From NCBI RefSeq assembly GCF_040797425.1, contig NZ_JBFNEH010000013.1, positions 7,504-71,503 of the forward strand: a DNA stretch of 64,000 bases, read 5' to 3'. A program made the position numbers and the translations under genes. Of this stretch, positions 8,695-18,471 are shown piece after piece. This DNA comes from Symbiobacterium sp040797425 (GTDB taxonomy: Bacteria > Bacillota > Sulfobacillia > Symbiobacteriales > Symbiobacteriaceae). The notes below the pieces were generated by a model, which saw only the letters and a list, made by a program, of their open reading frames with translations, searched no databases and was not told where the DNA came from. The stretch's first letter is position 1. Each line of letters opens with the position of its first letter.

Positions 8695-10911
8695 TCAAGT
8701 CGGGTAGGCCCTGACCTCGAAGATCTCCACCGCCGGCCAGCCCCAGGTGGCCAACGTTTCGATGCGGAGGGCGTCCGTCTTTACCGCGGGGAAGGTGATC
8801 CGGTTCAGCCGCTGGTAGTTCCCGGACACAGCCGCAACTTCGACCCACTCCCCGCCGACCCGGACCAGGATCCGATAATCGCGCACGATCTCCGGAATCG
8901 CGTCGTGTCCGGTGGGGACCAGGTTGTTGTACTGGCGGTTCGGGTCGGAGTTGAACTGGATCTCCACCCTCCCCACCTGCACAGGCTCCGCCCAGTTCAA
9001 CTGGAGCCACTGGTGCTGCCCATCCTCCGAGAGCCAGCTGTTGGCGCCGCCGTACGGACGCGAGTACCCGTTCACCACGTTGGCCGGGTCGTAAATCACC
9101 TGGGCGGGACTGACCCGGAAGCACGGGATTCCATCCCGGACCCACGGCCAGAACGAGTCCCCGTTCCAGTTGCCCTCGTACCCGCTCTCGTGGTTGCCGG
9201 CCAGCCGTGCGAACAGAACGCCGGTGAGTTTCGTGCGGCCGGTGACTAACCGGATCTCCGGATTCGGCTTCAGCCACAGGTACACGCCGCCGTCCGGACC
9301 TGGCTCGAAACCGCCGCAGTCGACCCGAATCCAGTGCTCCCCGCCGGGCACCTGCACGGAGACTGCCCGGTCGAAGCGCTTGGGCAGGTAGTTCTCAGGC
9401 CTGTTCCCCCGCCACAGTTCCACCCGCAGGGTGGTCTCCCGGTCTGCGCGAACCAGCAGGTCCACAGCGTCCAGCCGCCTGGAAAGCGGCAGGCGCAGGT
9501 AGTGATCCTCAGCGAGAGGCCGCTCGCCCAAGGGCTCGGCCATAAGCAGGTCCCGGGTGCTCGAGGCCTGAATGGAGGTCGCAGACCGGGCCAGGTCCTC
9601 CGGGTCCTCGTTGCGAACCCCCACCACCCACTGCGCATCGCGCAGGAGCAACTGCTGGAGCTCCTTGATGTGATGCTGTGCAACCCCGCGCGGTGTGGTG
9701 CCATACTTGACGGCCAGGGCCGCCGCGGTTCCGACCGCCTGCCCCCCTACGGCACAGGTTCCCTGCACTCTCGCAGTGCCAAGGGCGACATGGCTCACGC
9801 TGATGCAGCGTCCTGCAAACATCAGGTTCCTCACATTGCGGGAGTAGTAGCATCGGAACGGAATCGTGTAGGGACCGTCCGTATGCCAGTGCCGGGATCC
9901 CTCGCCGATGTCGTCGTAAAACCCCGTGGGCGGGTGGATATCAATCGACCAGCCGCCATATGCGACCCGATCCGGGTGCATTCGCTGCTCGACAATGTCT
10001 TGCTCAACCAGCACGTAATCGCCCAGGAAGCGCCTGGACTCGCGCTTTCCGGGAATGCTGGCGACCCACTCCAGTTGGAGGTTCTCGACGCCGGGGAACT
10101 TCCCGCTGTTCTTGATGTAGTCCCACACCCCGTAGACGATGGCCAGCAGCTCCTGCCGGATCTCCTCGGAATCGTGGATCGTGTTCAGGTGACCACCATA
10201 CTCGATCCACCACCACAGGCACCGGCTTTCGGCAGGGTTCACCCGCTGCACAATTTTCGGCGCAGTCCCGTCCGTGAACCGGCGGGCAAAGGCCGGGGGG
10301 CGGAACGTCACCGGATAGCCTGCATCCCGGGTGTTGAACATGATCGTACTGCCCATGGTGAGATTGTCGGCCTGTTCCGGCGCCCAGGTCTCGCCGTACT
10401 GGTCCCGGGACTCCCGCCCCATGGTCCAGTCAGCGCCCGCCAGAGCCCCCACGGTGCCGTCGCCCGAGGCGTCCACGAAGATCTTCCCGGTGAAGCGGAA
10501 GGACCGTTCCGTCATGTTCTGGCGCCCGACCACCGCCCGAATGGCCTTCTCACTGCCTGGCTCCATCTCGACGTCATGAACCAGGGTGTTGAAGAAGACT
10601 TTCAGGTTGGGCTCCTTGGCCACCGCATCGAGCAGCACGGTGTCCCATACGTGTGCGTTGCCGTCCTGGTTGCGCCAGCGGTTCTCCAGCAGAAGCTCCT
10701 CAAGAATCCCACCTTCGCGCCCATAGCGGACGTTCCGGCCGCCCATGGCCCCCATGACCCACACACGGATCTCAGAGCTGGCGTTTCCGCCCAGCACCGG
10801 ACGGTCAGTGACCAGGGCGACCTGCACCCCGTGCCGGGCCGCCGCAAGTGCGGCGCAGACGCCGGCCATGCCACCACCCACGACGATTACGTCAGCGAGT
10901 ACCTCTTCCAC
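8695..10911 (-). CDS. FAD-dependent oxidoreductase with C-terminal discoidin-like domain
   Basis: A 738-residue protein of the FAD_oxidored type. The dinucleotide motif VVGGGMAG is at about residues 10-17, followed by RPVLGGNASSE and the FAD-binding region GKIFVDASGDGTVGALAGAD. The last about 130 residues (GANSWLSEDGQHQWLQLNW onward) look like an F5/8-type beta-sandwich. I choose GTG at 10911 rather than an upstream ATG because GGGGGTGA precedes it and it clears the upstream gene's stop by 28 bases. It is last in the minus-strand sugar-acid operon. The family oxidises poorly defined carbohydrate-related substrates; no signal peptide is visible, so cytosolic. Substrate unknown. Confidence 0.8.
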   Translation of the reverse strand: MEEVLADVIVVGGGMAGVCAALAAARHGVQVALVTDRPVLGGNASSEIRVWVMGAMGGRNVRYGREGGILEELLLENRWRNQDGNAHVWDTVLLDAVAKEPNLKVFFNTLVHDVEMEPGSEKAIRAVVGRQNMTERSFRFTGKIFVDASGDGTVGALAGADWTMGRESRDQYGETWAPEQADNLTMGSTIMFNTRDAGYPVTFRPPAFARRFTDGTAPKIVQRVNPAESRCLWWWIEYGGHLNTIHDSEEIRQELLAIVYGVWDYIKNSGKFPGVENLQLEWVASIPGKRESRRFLGDYVLVEQDIVEQRMHPDRVAYGGWSIDIHPPTGFYDDIGEGSRHWHTDGPYTIPFRCYYSRNVRNLMFAGRCISVSHVALGTARVQGTCAVGGQAVGTAAALAVKYGTTPRGVAQHHIKELQQLLLRDAQWVVGVRNEDPEDLARSATSIQASSTRDLLMAEPLGERPLAEDHYLRLPLSRRLDAVDLLVRADRETTLRVELWRGNRPENYLPKRFDRAVSVQVPGGEHWIRVDCGGFEPGPDGGVYLWLKPNPEIRLVTGRTKLTGVLFARLAGNHESGYEGNWNGDSFWPWVRDGIPCFRVSPAQVIYDPANVVNGYSRPYGGANSWLSEDGQHQWLQLNWAEPVQVGRVEIQFNSDPNRQYNNLVPTGHDAIPEIVRDYRILVRVGGEWVEVAAVSGNYQRLNRITFPAVKTDALRIETLATWGWPAVEIFEVRAYPT

Positions 10912-10939
10912 GGTGTCACCCCCGACAGAGCCAGAACCG

Positions 10940-11854
10940 CTAGGATCGTTGCTTCCAGCGAAGAGCCAGAAGGTCCATGTCGGCAATCAGTTCCTTCAGC
11001 TCCTGCCTGGTGGTTTCGTCGATGTCCCGATTGGGAATCCGCACCGTAGCCGTTTCGAAGATCCCGCCCATCCGAAGGATCTCTTTGTGGATAGCCATCG
11101 CAATGCCCGGCTGCGTTCCATACCGCATCAGGGGCAGGTGGCGAACAAACTCCCGCCGCGCGGTGGCGCCATCTCCGGCCTGCAACGCCCGCCAGATCCG
11201 AACGCAGACGTCGGGGAACTCGCAGGAAGGCATGGTGCCCACTGCTCCCCGATTCAGCTCCTCGTACATGTAGACCCCATTGCCGCCGCCGAAGACCGCC
11301 AGCCGGCCCTCAGACTGGTGGATGATCTCGGTGATCTTCGGAAGGCTGGGATTGGTCTCTACCTTTACGTACTGGATGTTGTCAACCTCGCGAGCAAGCT
11401 TGACCAGTGTAGCTGTCGGCAGCGTCACGCCGGTCGCGTTTGGCGCGTCCTGGATCTGGATGGGAATGTCAACGGCAGCGGCCACCGCGGTGAAGTACGC
11501 TTCCGCCTGGGCGGGGTCCGGCTTCATCCAATAAGGCGGCACCACCATCAGGCAGGCAGCCCCCGCCCTCTCCATCTTCTTCGACAGGGCCACGGCCGGC
11601 TCGATGCCCGTAGAACCGCTGCCCATGATCACCGGAACTTTCGAGCCGACCTCTTCCATTACGATTGAGGCCACCCGGTCCCGTTCCGCGTCACTGAGTG
11701 CATACACTTCGCTGGCCATCCCGAACAAGCCCAGGCCGTCGACGCCTGCGTCAAGCTCAAAGCGAACCAGGCGCCGCAGGCTCATCTCGTCAACAGCGCC
11801 GTTCCGATCAAAGGGGATGGCCAAGATCGGGAACACGCCCCGCAACGATTTCAT
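10940..11854 (-). CDS. DapA-family aldolase/dehydratase (dihydrodipicolinate synthase-like)
   Basis: A 304-residue TIM-barrel class I aldolase-like protein. The Schiff-base lysine is Lys164 in QYVKVET. The usual YN.P motif carrying the catalytic tyrosine is replaced by QIQDAPNATG (about residues 132-142), so it is not an ordinary dihydrodipicolinate synthase. In this context a 2-keto-3-deoxy sugar-acid lyase or dehydratase is likely. Start ATG 11854 with GGGAGG; an in-frame start 16 codons upstream lacks such a site. It lies between the M20 hydrolase and FAD oxidoreductase genes in the same operon. Confidence 0.82.
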   Translation of the reverse strand: MKSLRGVFPILAIPFDRNGAVDEMSLRRLVRFELDAGVDGLGLFGMASEVYALSDAERDRVASIVMEEVGSKVPVIMGSGSTGIEPAVALSKKMERAGAACLMVVPPYWMKPDPAQAEAYFTAVAAAVDIPIQIQDAPNATGVTLPTATLVKLAREVDNIQYVKVETNPSLPKITEIIHQSEGRLAVFGGGNGVYMYEELNRGAVGTMPSCEFPDVCVRIWRALQAGDGATARREFVRHLPLMRYGTQPGIAMAIHKEILRMGGIFETATVRIPNRDIDETTRQELKELIADMDLLALRWKQRS

Positions 11855-11898
11855 CAGTCGGCCTCCCGTGGGTTCCTTTACTCGGTACCTGAACCAGG

Positions 11899-13158
11899 TC
11901 ATGGGGTCGTAAAGTAATACGTCAGCTCCTTGATCAGCGCCAGGAGGTCGCTGATGCGAACGTTTTCATTCGGCGCATGGAAGTTGCCTTCCCCGTCGCG
12001 TCCCACGCCGAAGATGGCCATCTGGTCCGACCCGGTCAACTGTTGCAGCAGTGCCATGTCGGAGGAACCGAAGCTGATGAAGCGGCAGAAGTCCTCATCC
12101 TTGTAACCCTGCCCCAGTTTCAGAACCTGCTTCATCTTCTGGGCGACAGGACCGTCGATGTCCACGGTCATCGGGGGGTACCCCCGCTTGATCTGCAGTT
12201 CCACCCTGGCCTCAGGGATTCGGCTGCGTGCCCGCTCCACCGCTGCGCGCAGCTCGGCCTCGACCTCCTCAACGTTCTCCTCCGGGATGTAGCGCCGGTC
12301 CCCGGAGATGACGCACAGGCTCGGAATCATGTTGTGCTTGCCGTTTGACCGGATCACGTTCAGGTTAAGCCGCGGCGTACGGCGGGTCGACGGGGCGCGC
12401 TTGGACGGCTCCCGCCCATACCGGGACTCCCGCTGCTCCACGACGCGTTTCAGCTCCAGCAACTCCTGCAGGATGGGAAAGGCCTGCTCCAGGGCGTTAA
12501 CCCCCTCGTACGACTTGCCCGAGTGACAGGCGACGCCGCGGACGGAAACCTCCCAGGTGAGGTTTCCCACGAAGCCTTCCACCAGGAAGGGATCCTGCCC
12601 AGACTCCAGGCACAGCAGTTCGTGGGGCACATAGCCCTGCCGGGCCAAGTACAGTACCCCGGCATTCGGATGGCTGACCTCTTCATCTGTACACATGAGG
12701 CCCACCACGTCGTACGTGGGCTCCAGGCCGAGTGCGTGGATGGCCTCCATCGCGCCCAGGTACGCGGCAATCGAGGACTTCAGGTCGGACGCCCCGCGCC
12801 CCCAAATCCGCCCCTCGCTCACTTCACCCCAAGGGTCGTGATCCCAGTCGCCCTCGACGGGCACCGTATCCATGTGTGCATACACACCAAGGGGCCGTTT
12901 CCCGTTGTTGTACCGGGCCACCAGGTTGATGCGCGGCCCCTCCATCGGAGGGGTGATCAGCTCCGCCGGCACCTCGACCCGTTCGGTATGCAGGCCGAAC
13001 CGGCGCAGCCGCTCTTCCAGGTACGCAACCATCTCCGGGTAACCGGAACCCGGCGGGTTGGTGGTGTCGATTCGCAGGAGGTCGACGAGCTGCTGGACGA
13101 AGTGCTCCGCGCGCTCATCCACCCACCGGCTGATGCGTTCGAAGTGGCTGTTACTCAT
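11899..13158 (-). CDS. M20-family metallohydrolase (ArgE/DapE/ACY1-like)
   Basis: A 419-residue zinc hydrolase of the M20 family. First metal site GVYAHMDTVP (about residues 90-99), bridging Asp region GRGASDLKSS, catalytic and metal glutamates in CTDEEVSHPN, and a C-terminal histidine in GEGNFHAPNE. The family removes N-acyl groups or cleaves dipeptides. It overlaps the end of the upstream epimerase gene by 8 bases, so it is cotranslated with it. An amidohydrolase inside a sugar-acid operon suggests that the imported compound carries an N-acyl or aminoacyl group, or that this enzyme deacylates an intermediate; this is inference. Confidence 0.85.
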   Translation of the reverse strand: MSNSHFERISRWVDERAEHFVQQLVDLLRIDTTNPPGSGYPEMVAYLEERLRRFGLHTERVEVPAELITPPMEGPRINLVARYNNGKRPLGVYAHMDTVPVEGDWDHDPWGEVSEGRIWGRGASDLKSSIAAYLGAMEAIHALGLEPTYDVVGLMCTDEEVSHPNAGVLYLARQGYVPHELLCLESGQDPFLVEGFVGNLTWEVSVRGVACHSGKSYEGVNALEQAFPILQELLELKRVVEQRESRYGREPSKRAPSTRRTPRLNLNVIRSNGKHNMIPSLCVISGDRRYIPEENVEEVEAELRAAVERARSRIPEARVELQIKRGYPPMTVDIDGPVAQKMKQVLKLGQGYKDEDFCRFISFGSSDMALLQQLTGSDQMAIFGVGRDGEGNFHAPNENVRISDLLALIKELTYYFTTP

Positions 13159-14140
13159 GATGAGACACCCGTGCTCTATACGCTGCCGCCGCTTCCTCGA
13201 GCATGGCGTCGAAGGTCCAGCGCGGGCGGAAGTCTAGCAGCTCCTTGGCCTTGAAGTTCGAGGTGTTGTAGTTTACTGCGTTCCCCGGCAACCGCGCTTC
13301 GACCAACGGCAGGCCGGTCAGTTCGGCCATGCGCGGCAGCGCCTGGTCGAACCGGACAGGCTCGTCCGGCCCCAGAGCGATGGTCTCTCCCAGGGCCCTC
13401 TCGGAATCCAGCGCCTTGATGACTCCCTGGACCACGTCCCGGGTGTCGGCGATACCCATGCGGTACGGCGTGCCGTCACTTCCGCGCGAGAGCAGAAGCT
13501 TTTCCGTGCCATCATCCAGCGGCTCCAGTACCGCCAGAGCCGCCGTGTTGCCGAACATGCGCTGCTGGCGGATCTTGCTGCGCAGGAAGAACCGCGGCCC
13601 GGAGAAGAAACTCGTGGGGTCAAGCAACTCCGTGGCGTCCTGCGTGTGGGGGAACCGGAGCACGACCGTTGGCATGCGATACTTGCGGGCATAGAACCAA
13701 ACCATCTGCTCGCCCAACAGTTTGGTCATGCCGTAGTGAGACGTGGGCTTGGTCGGATGGTGCTCATCCACCGGGAGATAGACAGGGTTTCCTTCGGGGT
13801 AGACCTCGCCGGAACTGGCGAAGATGAAGCGCGTCAGGCCCAGAGGCGCCACGGCCTCAAGCAGGTTGAAAGTGCCCGCCACGTTGGCCGCGAACAACCG
13901 CCGGGCGTCGCTCGGCACCCAGGACATGAGGGCACCGATGTGGATGACCGCCTGGACCCCCTCCGCAGCGCAGGCCACCGCCTCGGGATCTTCCAGGGCG
14001 CCCTGGACGTACTTGCAGTCCACCTGCTCAGGCTGCAAAGGTTTGGCGTCAAACCCAATCACTTCGTGGCCCAGATTCTGGAGTTCCCTGACGAGATGCC
14101 GGCCGACACGCCCGGCAGAACCTGTGACGAGGATTCTCAC
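13151..14140 (-). CDS. NAD-dependent epimerase/dehydratase family protein
   Basis: A 329-residue extended-SDR protein. The Rossmann motif TGSAGRVG is at residues 6-13 and the catalytic triad is Ser110, Tyr136 and Lys140 in SHYGMTK. Extended SDRs act on nucleotide sugars or, as uronate dehydrogenases, on free uronic acids; the neighbouring acid-sugar dehydratase, DgoK and KDPG aldolase favour a uronate/aldose dehydrogenase role. GTG start with GGAGGCGC upstream. It lies directly after the transporter permease genes and its stop overlaps the M20 gene. Confidence 0.82.
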   Translation of the reverse strand: MRILVTGSAGRVGRHLVRELQNLGHEVIGFDAKPLQPEQVDCKYVQGALEDPEAVACAAEGVQAVIHIGALMSWVPSDARRLFAANVAGTFNLLEAVAPLGLTRFIFASSGEVYPEGNPVYLPVDEHHPTKPTSHYGMTKLLGEQMVWFYARKYRMPTVVLRFPHTQDATELLDPTSFFSGPRFFLRSKIRQQRMFGNTAALAVLEPLDDGTEKLLLSRGSDGTPYRMGIADTRDVVQGVIKALDSERALGETIALGPDEPVRFDQALPRMAELTGLPLVEARLPGNAVNYNTSNFKAKELLDFRPRWTFDAMLEEAAAAYRARVSHHE

Positions 14141-14153
14141 GTCCAGCGCCTCC

Positions 14154-15002
14154 TTAGCCCTTGACTGAACCCGAGGTCATGCCGCTTACGAGGTAAGGTT
14201 CGAGGAACAGGAACACCAGCAGGAGCGGCGCCACCGAAATCACACCGGATGCCATCAGGCTGCTCCAGTTCACCGTGTGCTCGCCGATGAACGACACCGT
14301 GCCGACCGTCATCGTCCACCGCGCGGGGTCGGTCATAAGAGTGCGGGCGAACAGGAACTCGCTCCAGGCCAGGATCGCAGAGTATATGCCCGTGGCCGCC
14401 AGCCCGGGTAGGGTCAGGGGCAGGATGACTTTCCGCATGGCCTGCAGACGGGTGCAGCCGTCCACCATCGCCGATTCTTCCAGTTCCCCGGGGATGCTGT
14501 CGAAGAATCCCTTCATCATCCATGTCGCGAACGGAACGATATGCGTCACGTTGGCGATCACAAGGGAGATCGGGTTGTTGATCAGGCGTGCCTGCGCAAA
14601 CATGAAGTACAGCGGAATGACCAGCAGCGATCCCGGCAGCATGCGGTTCAGCAGCAGCGTGTAGCCCATGGCCAGGCCACCCCGAGTGCGGAACCGTGAC
14701 AGGCTGTAGCCCGCCAGGGTCGAGACGAACATGCTGACCACCGTGGCGCTGGCCGTGACCACCGCCGAGTTGGCGAACCACTGGAAGATCGGCTTGCGCG
14801 CCGTCACGACCACATAGGCATCGAAGTTGATCTTGGACAGCGGCGGAATGAGGGGCGGTGTGCGCGAAAGGACCACGTCCGACGGCAAGACGGAAGTCAT
14901 GAACATCCAGTACAGCGGAAAGAGCAGCACCAGGGCAAACAAGGTCACCACGACGGTCGTTGACCAGCCGGATGAGATAAACCGTCGCACCACGTTGACC
15001 AT
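14154..15002 (-). CDS. Carbohydrate ABC transporter permease (MalG-like)
   Basis: A 282-residue permease with six predicted membrane segments and the EAA motif (about residues 175-205, ELEESAMVDGCTRLQAMRKV region) that docks on the shared MsmX/UgpC-type ATPase; no ATPase gene is present here, which is normal for such transporters. It follows the MalF-like gene after 4 bases. GAGGAG directly abuts the ATG, so the GTG at codon 4 (14993) is an alternative start. Substrate is inferred to be a sugar acid or oligosaccharide from the operon. Confidence 0.9.
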   Translation of the reverse strand: MVNVVRRFISSGWSTTVVVTLFALVLLFPLYWMFMTSVLPSDVVLSRTPPLIPPLSKINFDAYVVVTARKPIFQWFANSAVVTASATVVSMFVSTLAGYSLSRFRTRGGLAMGYTLLLNRMLPGSLLVIPLYFMFAQARLINNPISLVIANVTHIVPFATWMMKGFFDSIPGELEESAMVDGCTRLQAMRKVILPLTLPGLAATGIYSAILAWSEFLFARTLMTDPARWTMTVGTVSFIGEHTVNWSSLMASGVISVAPLLLVFLFLEPYLVSGMTSGSVKG

Positions 15003-15006
15003 CTCC

Positions 15007-15888
15007 TCAGAAAAACTCCTTCCTCAGGACGGGGTAGGCCATGAACACCACAAGGCCACAGATCAGCACCGTCAACATGCCCAGTGCGGAAGCTGTCGTC
15101 ATGTGGAAGTAGCCAAACGCCTCGTTGTAAATTCGGATGGCCAGGGTCTCCGTGGCGCCAACGGGGCCTCCGCCGGTGGTTGCGTAAATGTAGTCGAACT
15201 CACGGAACACCCACAGGACTTGCAACACGATCGCGAGCGTGGCCGTCGTGCGAATGCCGGGCCAGGTGATGAAGCGAAACAGCTGAGTCGATCCGGCCCC
15301 GTCGACCCGGGCGGCCTCGTAGAGGTCGCCCGGGATCGACTGCAGCGCGGCCAGCAACATCAGCGTGAAGAACGGGTACCCCTTCCAGACCGTGGGGATC
15401 ACCACTGCGATCATTGCGGTGCTGGGATCAGCAAACCAGGCCACATCCGTGCTGATCAGGTGGAGGCTCCGGAGCAGGTAGTTCATCACGCCGTACGAGG
15501 AGTCCAGGATCCAGAGGAAGCCGAGAACGGTGACGACCCCTGGCACGGCCCACGGCAACAGAACGAGTGTCCGGAGAATCCGCCTTCCCGGGAACTTCCG
15601 GTTGAGCACGAGGGCCGTTCCCAAACCGATCAGGAACGAGATGCCTACGGACAGACCGGTGTACTCCACAGACTTCCAGACGCTGTGCCAGGTCGCCGGA
15701 TCGCTCAGCACCTCGGCGTAGTTCACGAGGCTCAGCGGGAGGCTGTTGATCTGGGACAGGTTCATGGTCTGCCCGGCCCGCAGGCTCAGGTTCACCGCCA
15801 GGAACAGCGGGTAGACGAGGAACAGGACCACAACGAGAAACGCGGGTGAGAGTAAGCCGTAAGCCAGGATGTTGCGTCCGCGCCGCAT
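15007..15888 (-). CDS. Carbohydrate ABC transporter permease (MalF-like)
   Basis: A 293-residue inner-membrane permease of the MalF/UgpA type with six membrane segments and the EAA loop LYEAARVDGAGSTQLFRFI at about residues 190-210. ATG start with GGAGGCGACCCC upstream. It is between the lipoprotein receptor and MalG-like genes and forms the channel heterodimer with the latter. Confidence 0.9.
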   Translation of the reverse strand: MRRGRNILAYGLLSPAFLVVVLFLVYPLFLAVNLSLRAGQTMNLSQINSLPLSLVNYAEVLSDPATWHSVWKSVEYTGLSVGISFLIGLGTALVLNRKFPGRRILRTLVLLPWAVPGVVTVLGFLWILDSSYGVMNYLLRSLHLISTDVAWFADPSTAMIAVVIPTVWKGYPFFTLMLLAALQSIPGDLYEAARVDGAGSTQLFRFITWPGIRTTATLAIVLQVLWVFREFDYIYATTGGGPVGATETLAIRIYNEAFGYFHMTTASALGMLTVLICGLVVFMAYPVLRKEFF

Positions 15889-15917
15889 GGGGTCGCCTCC
15901 CCGTGGTTGGTCAGAAG

Positions 15918-17216
15918 CTAGGGTCGAACCTTCGACTCCAGTTCAGCCTGCAGTTCCGCCAGGACGCTGGCCGTGTCTGCATCCGTGGTCATGAGCTTCA
16001 TCATGGCCGCCGAGATGATCTTGGAGTACTCGTTGTAGTTCTGCTGGATGTTCTTGGAGGCCGGAGTCATGGGCACCGCCAGCTCGGTGGCTTCAGCAAA
16101 CAGCTCCATCTCGGGGATCTTCTGGATCGTCTCATCCGTCACAGCGCCCTTGCGCGGTGCAGGGGACTTCGTGTACTCCGCGTAGAGGGCCTGGTACTTG
16201 GGCGAAGCGGCCAGCTGGATGAAGTCCCAGACCAGGGCCTTCTTCTCCTCCGAGAGCGAGGCGGGGATGTGCAGGCTGTTGCTCACGGAGCCGGCAATAT
16301 GGGGGAACGGAACGTGGGCGATCTTCACATGGGGCCGCACGGACTCGGGTGCGGAATCGCTGGAGGCCAACACGAACGGGCCGTCCATCATCATGGCGAT
16401 CTTGCCGTCGAAGAACAGCTGCCGCTTCTGCTCGCTGGTCGTACCCTTGGGGGCGTACTTCAGGAGCTCCCGCCAGTAGTTGACCCCCTCGATCATGGCC
16501 GGATCGGAGAAGTTGTACTGGCCGTCCTTTACCCAGTGCGAGCCGACTCCGATCACGAAAATGCTCACATCGGAGTAGATGTTGGGATGTTCAGTGGTGA
16601 CCGTGCCGAAACCGAACACGTCGTCCTTGGTGCAGGCCCTGGCGGCGGCGATCAACTCGTCAGGGGTCGTGGGCGGGCCGCTGAAGCCGCAATCCTGCAG
16701 CAGCTTCTCGTTGTAGTACAGCATCATGCCGTACCCCATGAGCAGGACGCCTTGCGTCTTCCCGTCCCAGACCATCTCCTGCTGTAGGGCGGTCCAGTTC
16801 TGCGGAATGTCGGTGTCCTTGAGCAGGTCGTCCAGCGAGGCCAACCAGCCCTGGGCGGCGAACTGCGCGAAGTTGCGGGAGGGCAGGTGAACGATGTCCG
16901 GCGGGTTGTTGCCCGCAAAGCGGGTGGTCATCGTGTCAACGTAGTTCTTGAACGGAATCTGGGTCAGCTTGACGGTCACGTTCTCGTGGGTGCTTTCAAA
17001 CTCGGCAATCAGGTCCTTCCAGAACTCGGCAAATCCGGGTTCCTCAGCCTGCCAGCTGGGGAAGTCGAGGACAATCGGCGTGTTGGCGGTGGGTTGCTGG
17101 CTTTGGGAGGGTGCGGAGCCTTGTGACGGAGCCTGGGATGACGGGGTTGTGCCTGATCCGGAGCAGCCGACTAGGTACACCACGAGCACCAGGAGCACTG
17201 CAATCCGCTTGAACAT
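15918..17216 (-). CDS. Carbohydrate ABC transporter substrate-binding lipoprotein (MalE-like)
   Basis: A 432-residue family 1 extracellular solute-binding protein. The signal peptide ends in a lipobox at Cys18 (YLVGC), followed by a Ser/Gln/Pro linker to about residue 45. The receptor domain contains FAQFAAQGWLASLDDLL and the MLYYNEKLL hinge motif. ATG start, AGGAGGGA upstream. It captures the operon's substrate at the outer face of the membrane and passes it to the two permeases downstream. Confidence 0.9.
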   Translation of the reverse strand: MFKRIAVLLVLVVYLVGCSGSGTTPSSQAPSQGSAPSQSQQPTANTPIVLDFPSWQAEEPGFAEFWKDLIAEFESTHENVTVKLTQIPFKNYVDTMTTRFAGNNPPDIVHLPSRNFAQFAAQGWLASLDDLLKDTDIPQNWTALQQEMVWDGKTQGVLLMGYGMMLYYNEKLLQDCGFSGPPTTPDELIAAARACTKDDVFGFGTVTTEHPNIYSDVSIFVIGVGSHWVKDGQYNFSDPAMIEGVNYWRELLKYAPKGTTSEQKRQLFFDGKIAMMMDGPFVLASSDSAPESVRPHVKIAHVPFPHIAGSVSNSLHIPASLSEEKKALVWDFIQLAASPKYQALYAEYTKSPAPRKGAVTDETIQKIPEMELFAEATELAVPMTPASKNIQQNYNEYSKIISAAMMKLMTTDADTASVLAELQAELESKVRP

Positions 17217-17255
17217 CGTCGAGTTCCCTCCTATCTGCGCCTCGCACTGCAGAAA

Positions 17256-18407
17256 TCAGGCCTGAACGGCATGGTGTCGGATCCGTTCTTCGTCGAGTTC
17301 GACACCAAGGCCGGGACCCTCGGGGAGGTACATGAAACCGTCCTCGCAGACCAACGGCTTCGCGAGGAACTGATTCGCCAGGTTGAACGGGTTGGGTTGG
17401 TACTCCAAGATGAACAGGTTGGGTATCGCCGCCGCCACCTGGAGGGTCGCTGCAATCATCACGCCCTGACCCACGCTCAGGTGCGGTGCAACCGGGACAT
17501 TCCAGGCCTCAGCCATGCCAGCGATTTTCTTGAGCTCACTGATGCCGGTCCGCCCGACATCGGGCTGCAGGATATCCGCTGCGCCGCGCACCAGGATCTC
17601 CTTGAACTGATACCGTGTGCGCTCTCCTTCGCCGATCGCAATCGCGATGTCCAGCTGGCGGGCCAGTTCGGCATGTGCGTCCAGGTTCTCCGGAAGCATG
17701 GGCGCTTCCAGGAAGCCAACGCCCAGCGCCTCCAGGGCGCGCCCGAATCGCATGGCCTCCGGCAGTGTGTAGTGCCAGTGGGCATCGACGAAGACGGTTC
17801 CTCCCTCGCCCAGGGCGTCCCTCACCGCTTCGACCGTTCTCAGATCCTCCTGAATGGTCGTGCCGATGGCCAGCTTGACGCGGTGAAATCCCCGTGCCGC
17901 CCACTCGCGTGCCAGCTCGGCCCGCTCTGCGTCCGTAGGCCTTGGCAACCCCGATACATAGCAGGGAAGCCGGCGGGCATACGGCCCTCCCAGGAGCCTG
18001 TGAACAGGGAGACCCAGCAGCCTCCCTTTCAGGTCCCAAAGAGCGATATCCACACCGGCGATAGCATCAATGAAGAAACCCTGAACGTGCCCGCGCTCGC
18101 GCATGGCGTCGTACATGCGCGTGTTGAGCACCTCAGTGGCGAGGGGATCGGCCCCCACCAGCAACGGGGTGAACAGTGACCTGATGATGCCGGCGGTGAC
18201 CTCCGGCGCCACGGGAGCCAGGGCCTCCCCCCACCCCGTGGTGCCGTCTTCAGCCGTGATCTTCACAAACACGGTCTCCATCATCCGCGAGTACACACAG
18301 CGCCATCCGGGACGATAGTAGTAGGTTGGACCTTCCTTGGACCCCCCCAGGTAGATCTCCTCGGGGGGGATCTTGACAGGAATAACCTCGACTTGCGTAA
18401 TGCGCAC
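17256..18407 (-). CDS. Enolase-superfamily (mandelate racemase-like) acid-sugar dehydratase
   Basis: A 383-residue enolase-superfamily protein. The metal ligand/catalytic pair D-x-H occurs as Asp208-Ala-His210, with Glu234 and Glu260 as further ligands and His309 in the PHLSVGQG motif, the arrangement of D-galactonate/gluconate-type dehydratases; Lys178 is present but the second Lys of a KxK motif is not. The reaction is presumably dehydration of an aldonate to a 2-keto-3-deoxy acid, which DgoK and the KDPG-type aldolase encoded across the divergent promoter would then use. GTG start with GAGGAGCG upstream. First gene of the minus-strand operon. Confidence 0.85.
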   Translation of the reverse strand: MRITQVEVIPVKIPPEEIYLGGSKEGPTYYYRPGWRCVYSRMMETVFVKITAEDGTTGWGEALAPVAPEVTAGIIRSLFTPLLVGADPLATEVLNTRMYDAMRERGHVQGFFIDAIAGVDIALWDLKGRLLGLPVHRLLGGPYARRLPCYVSGLPRPTDAERAELAREWAARGFHRVKLAIGTTIQEDLRTVEAVRDALGEGGTVFVDAHWHYTLPEAMRFGRALEALGVGFLEAPMLPENLDAHAELARQLDIAIAIGEGERTRYQFKEILVRGAADILQPDVGRTGISELKKIAGMAEAWNVPVAPHLSVGQGVMIAATLQVAAAIPNLFILEYQPNPFNLANQFLAKPLVCEDGFMYLPEGPGLGVELDEERIRHHAVQA

Positions 18408-18471
18408 AGTAATCGCTCCTCGCGGAATCTGTTTGCGCTCTCGGAAACTCTATTGCGCGTTTCGCGAGCCC

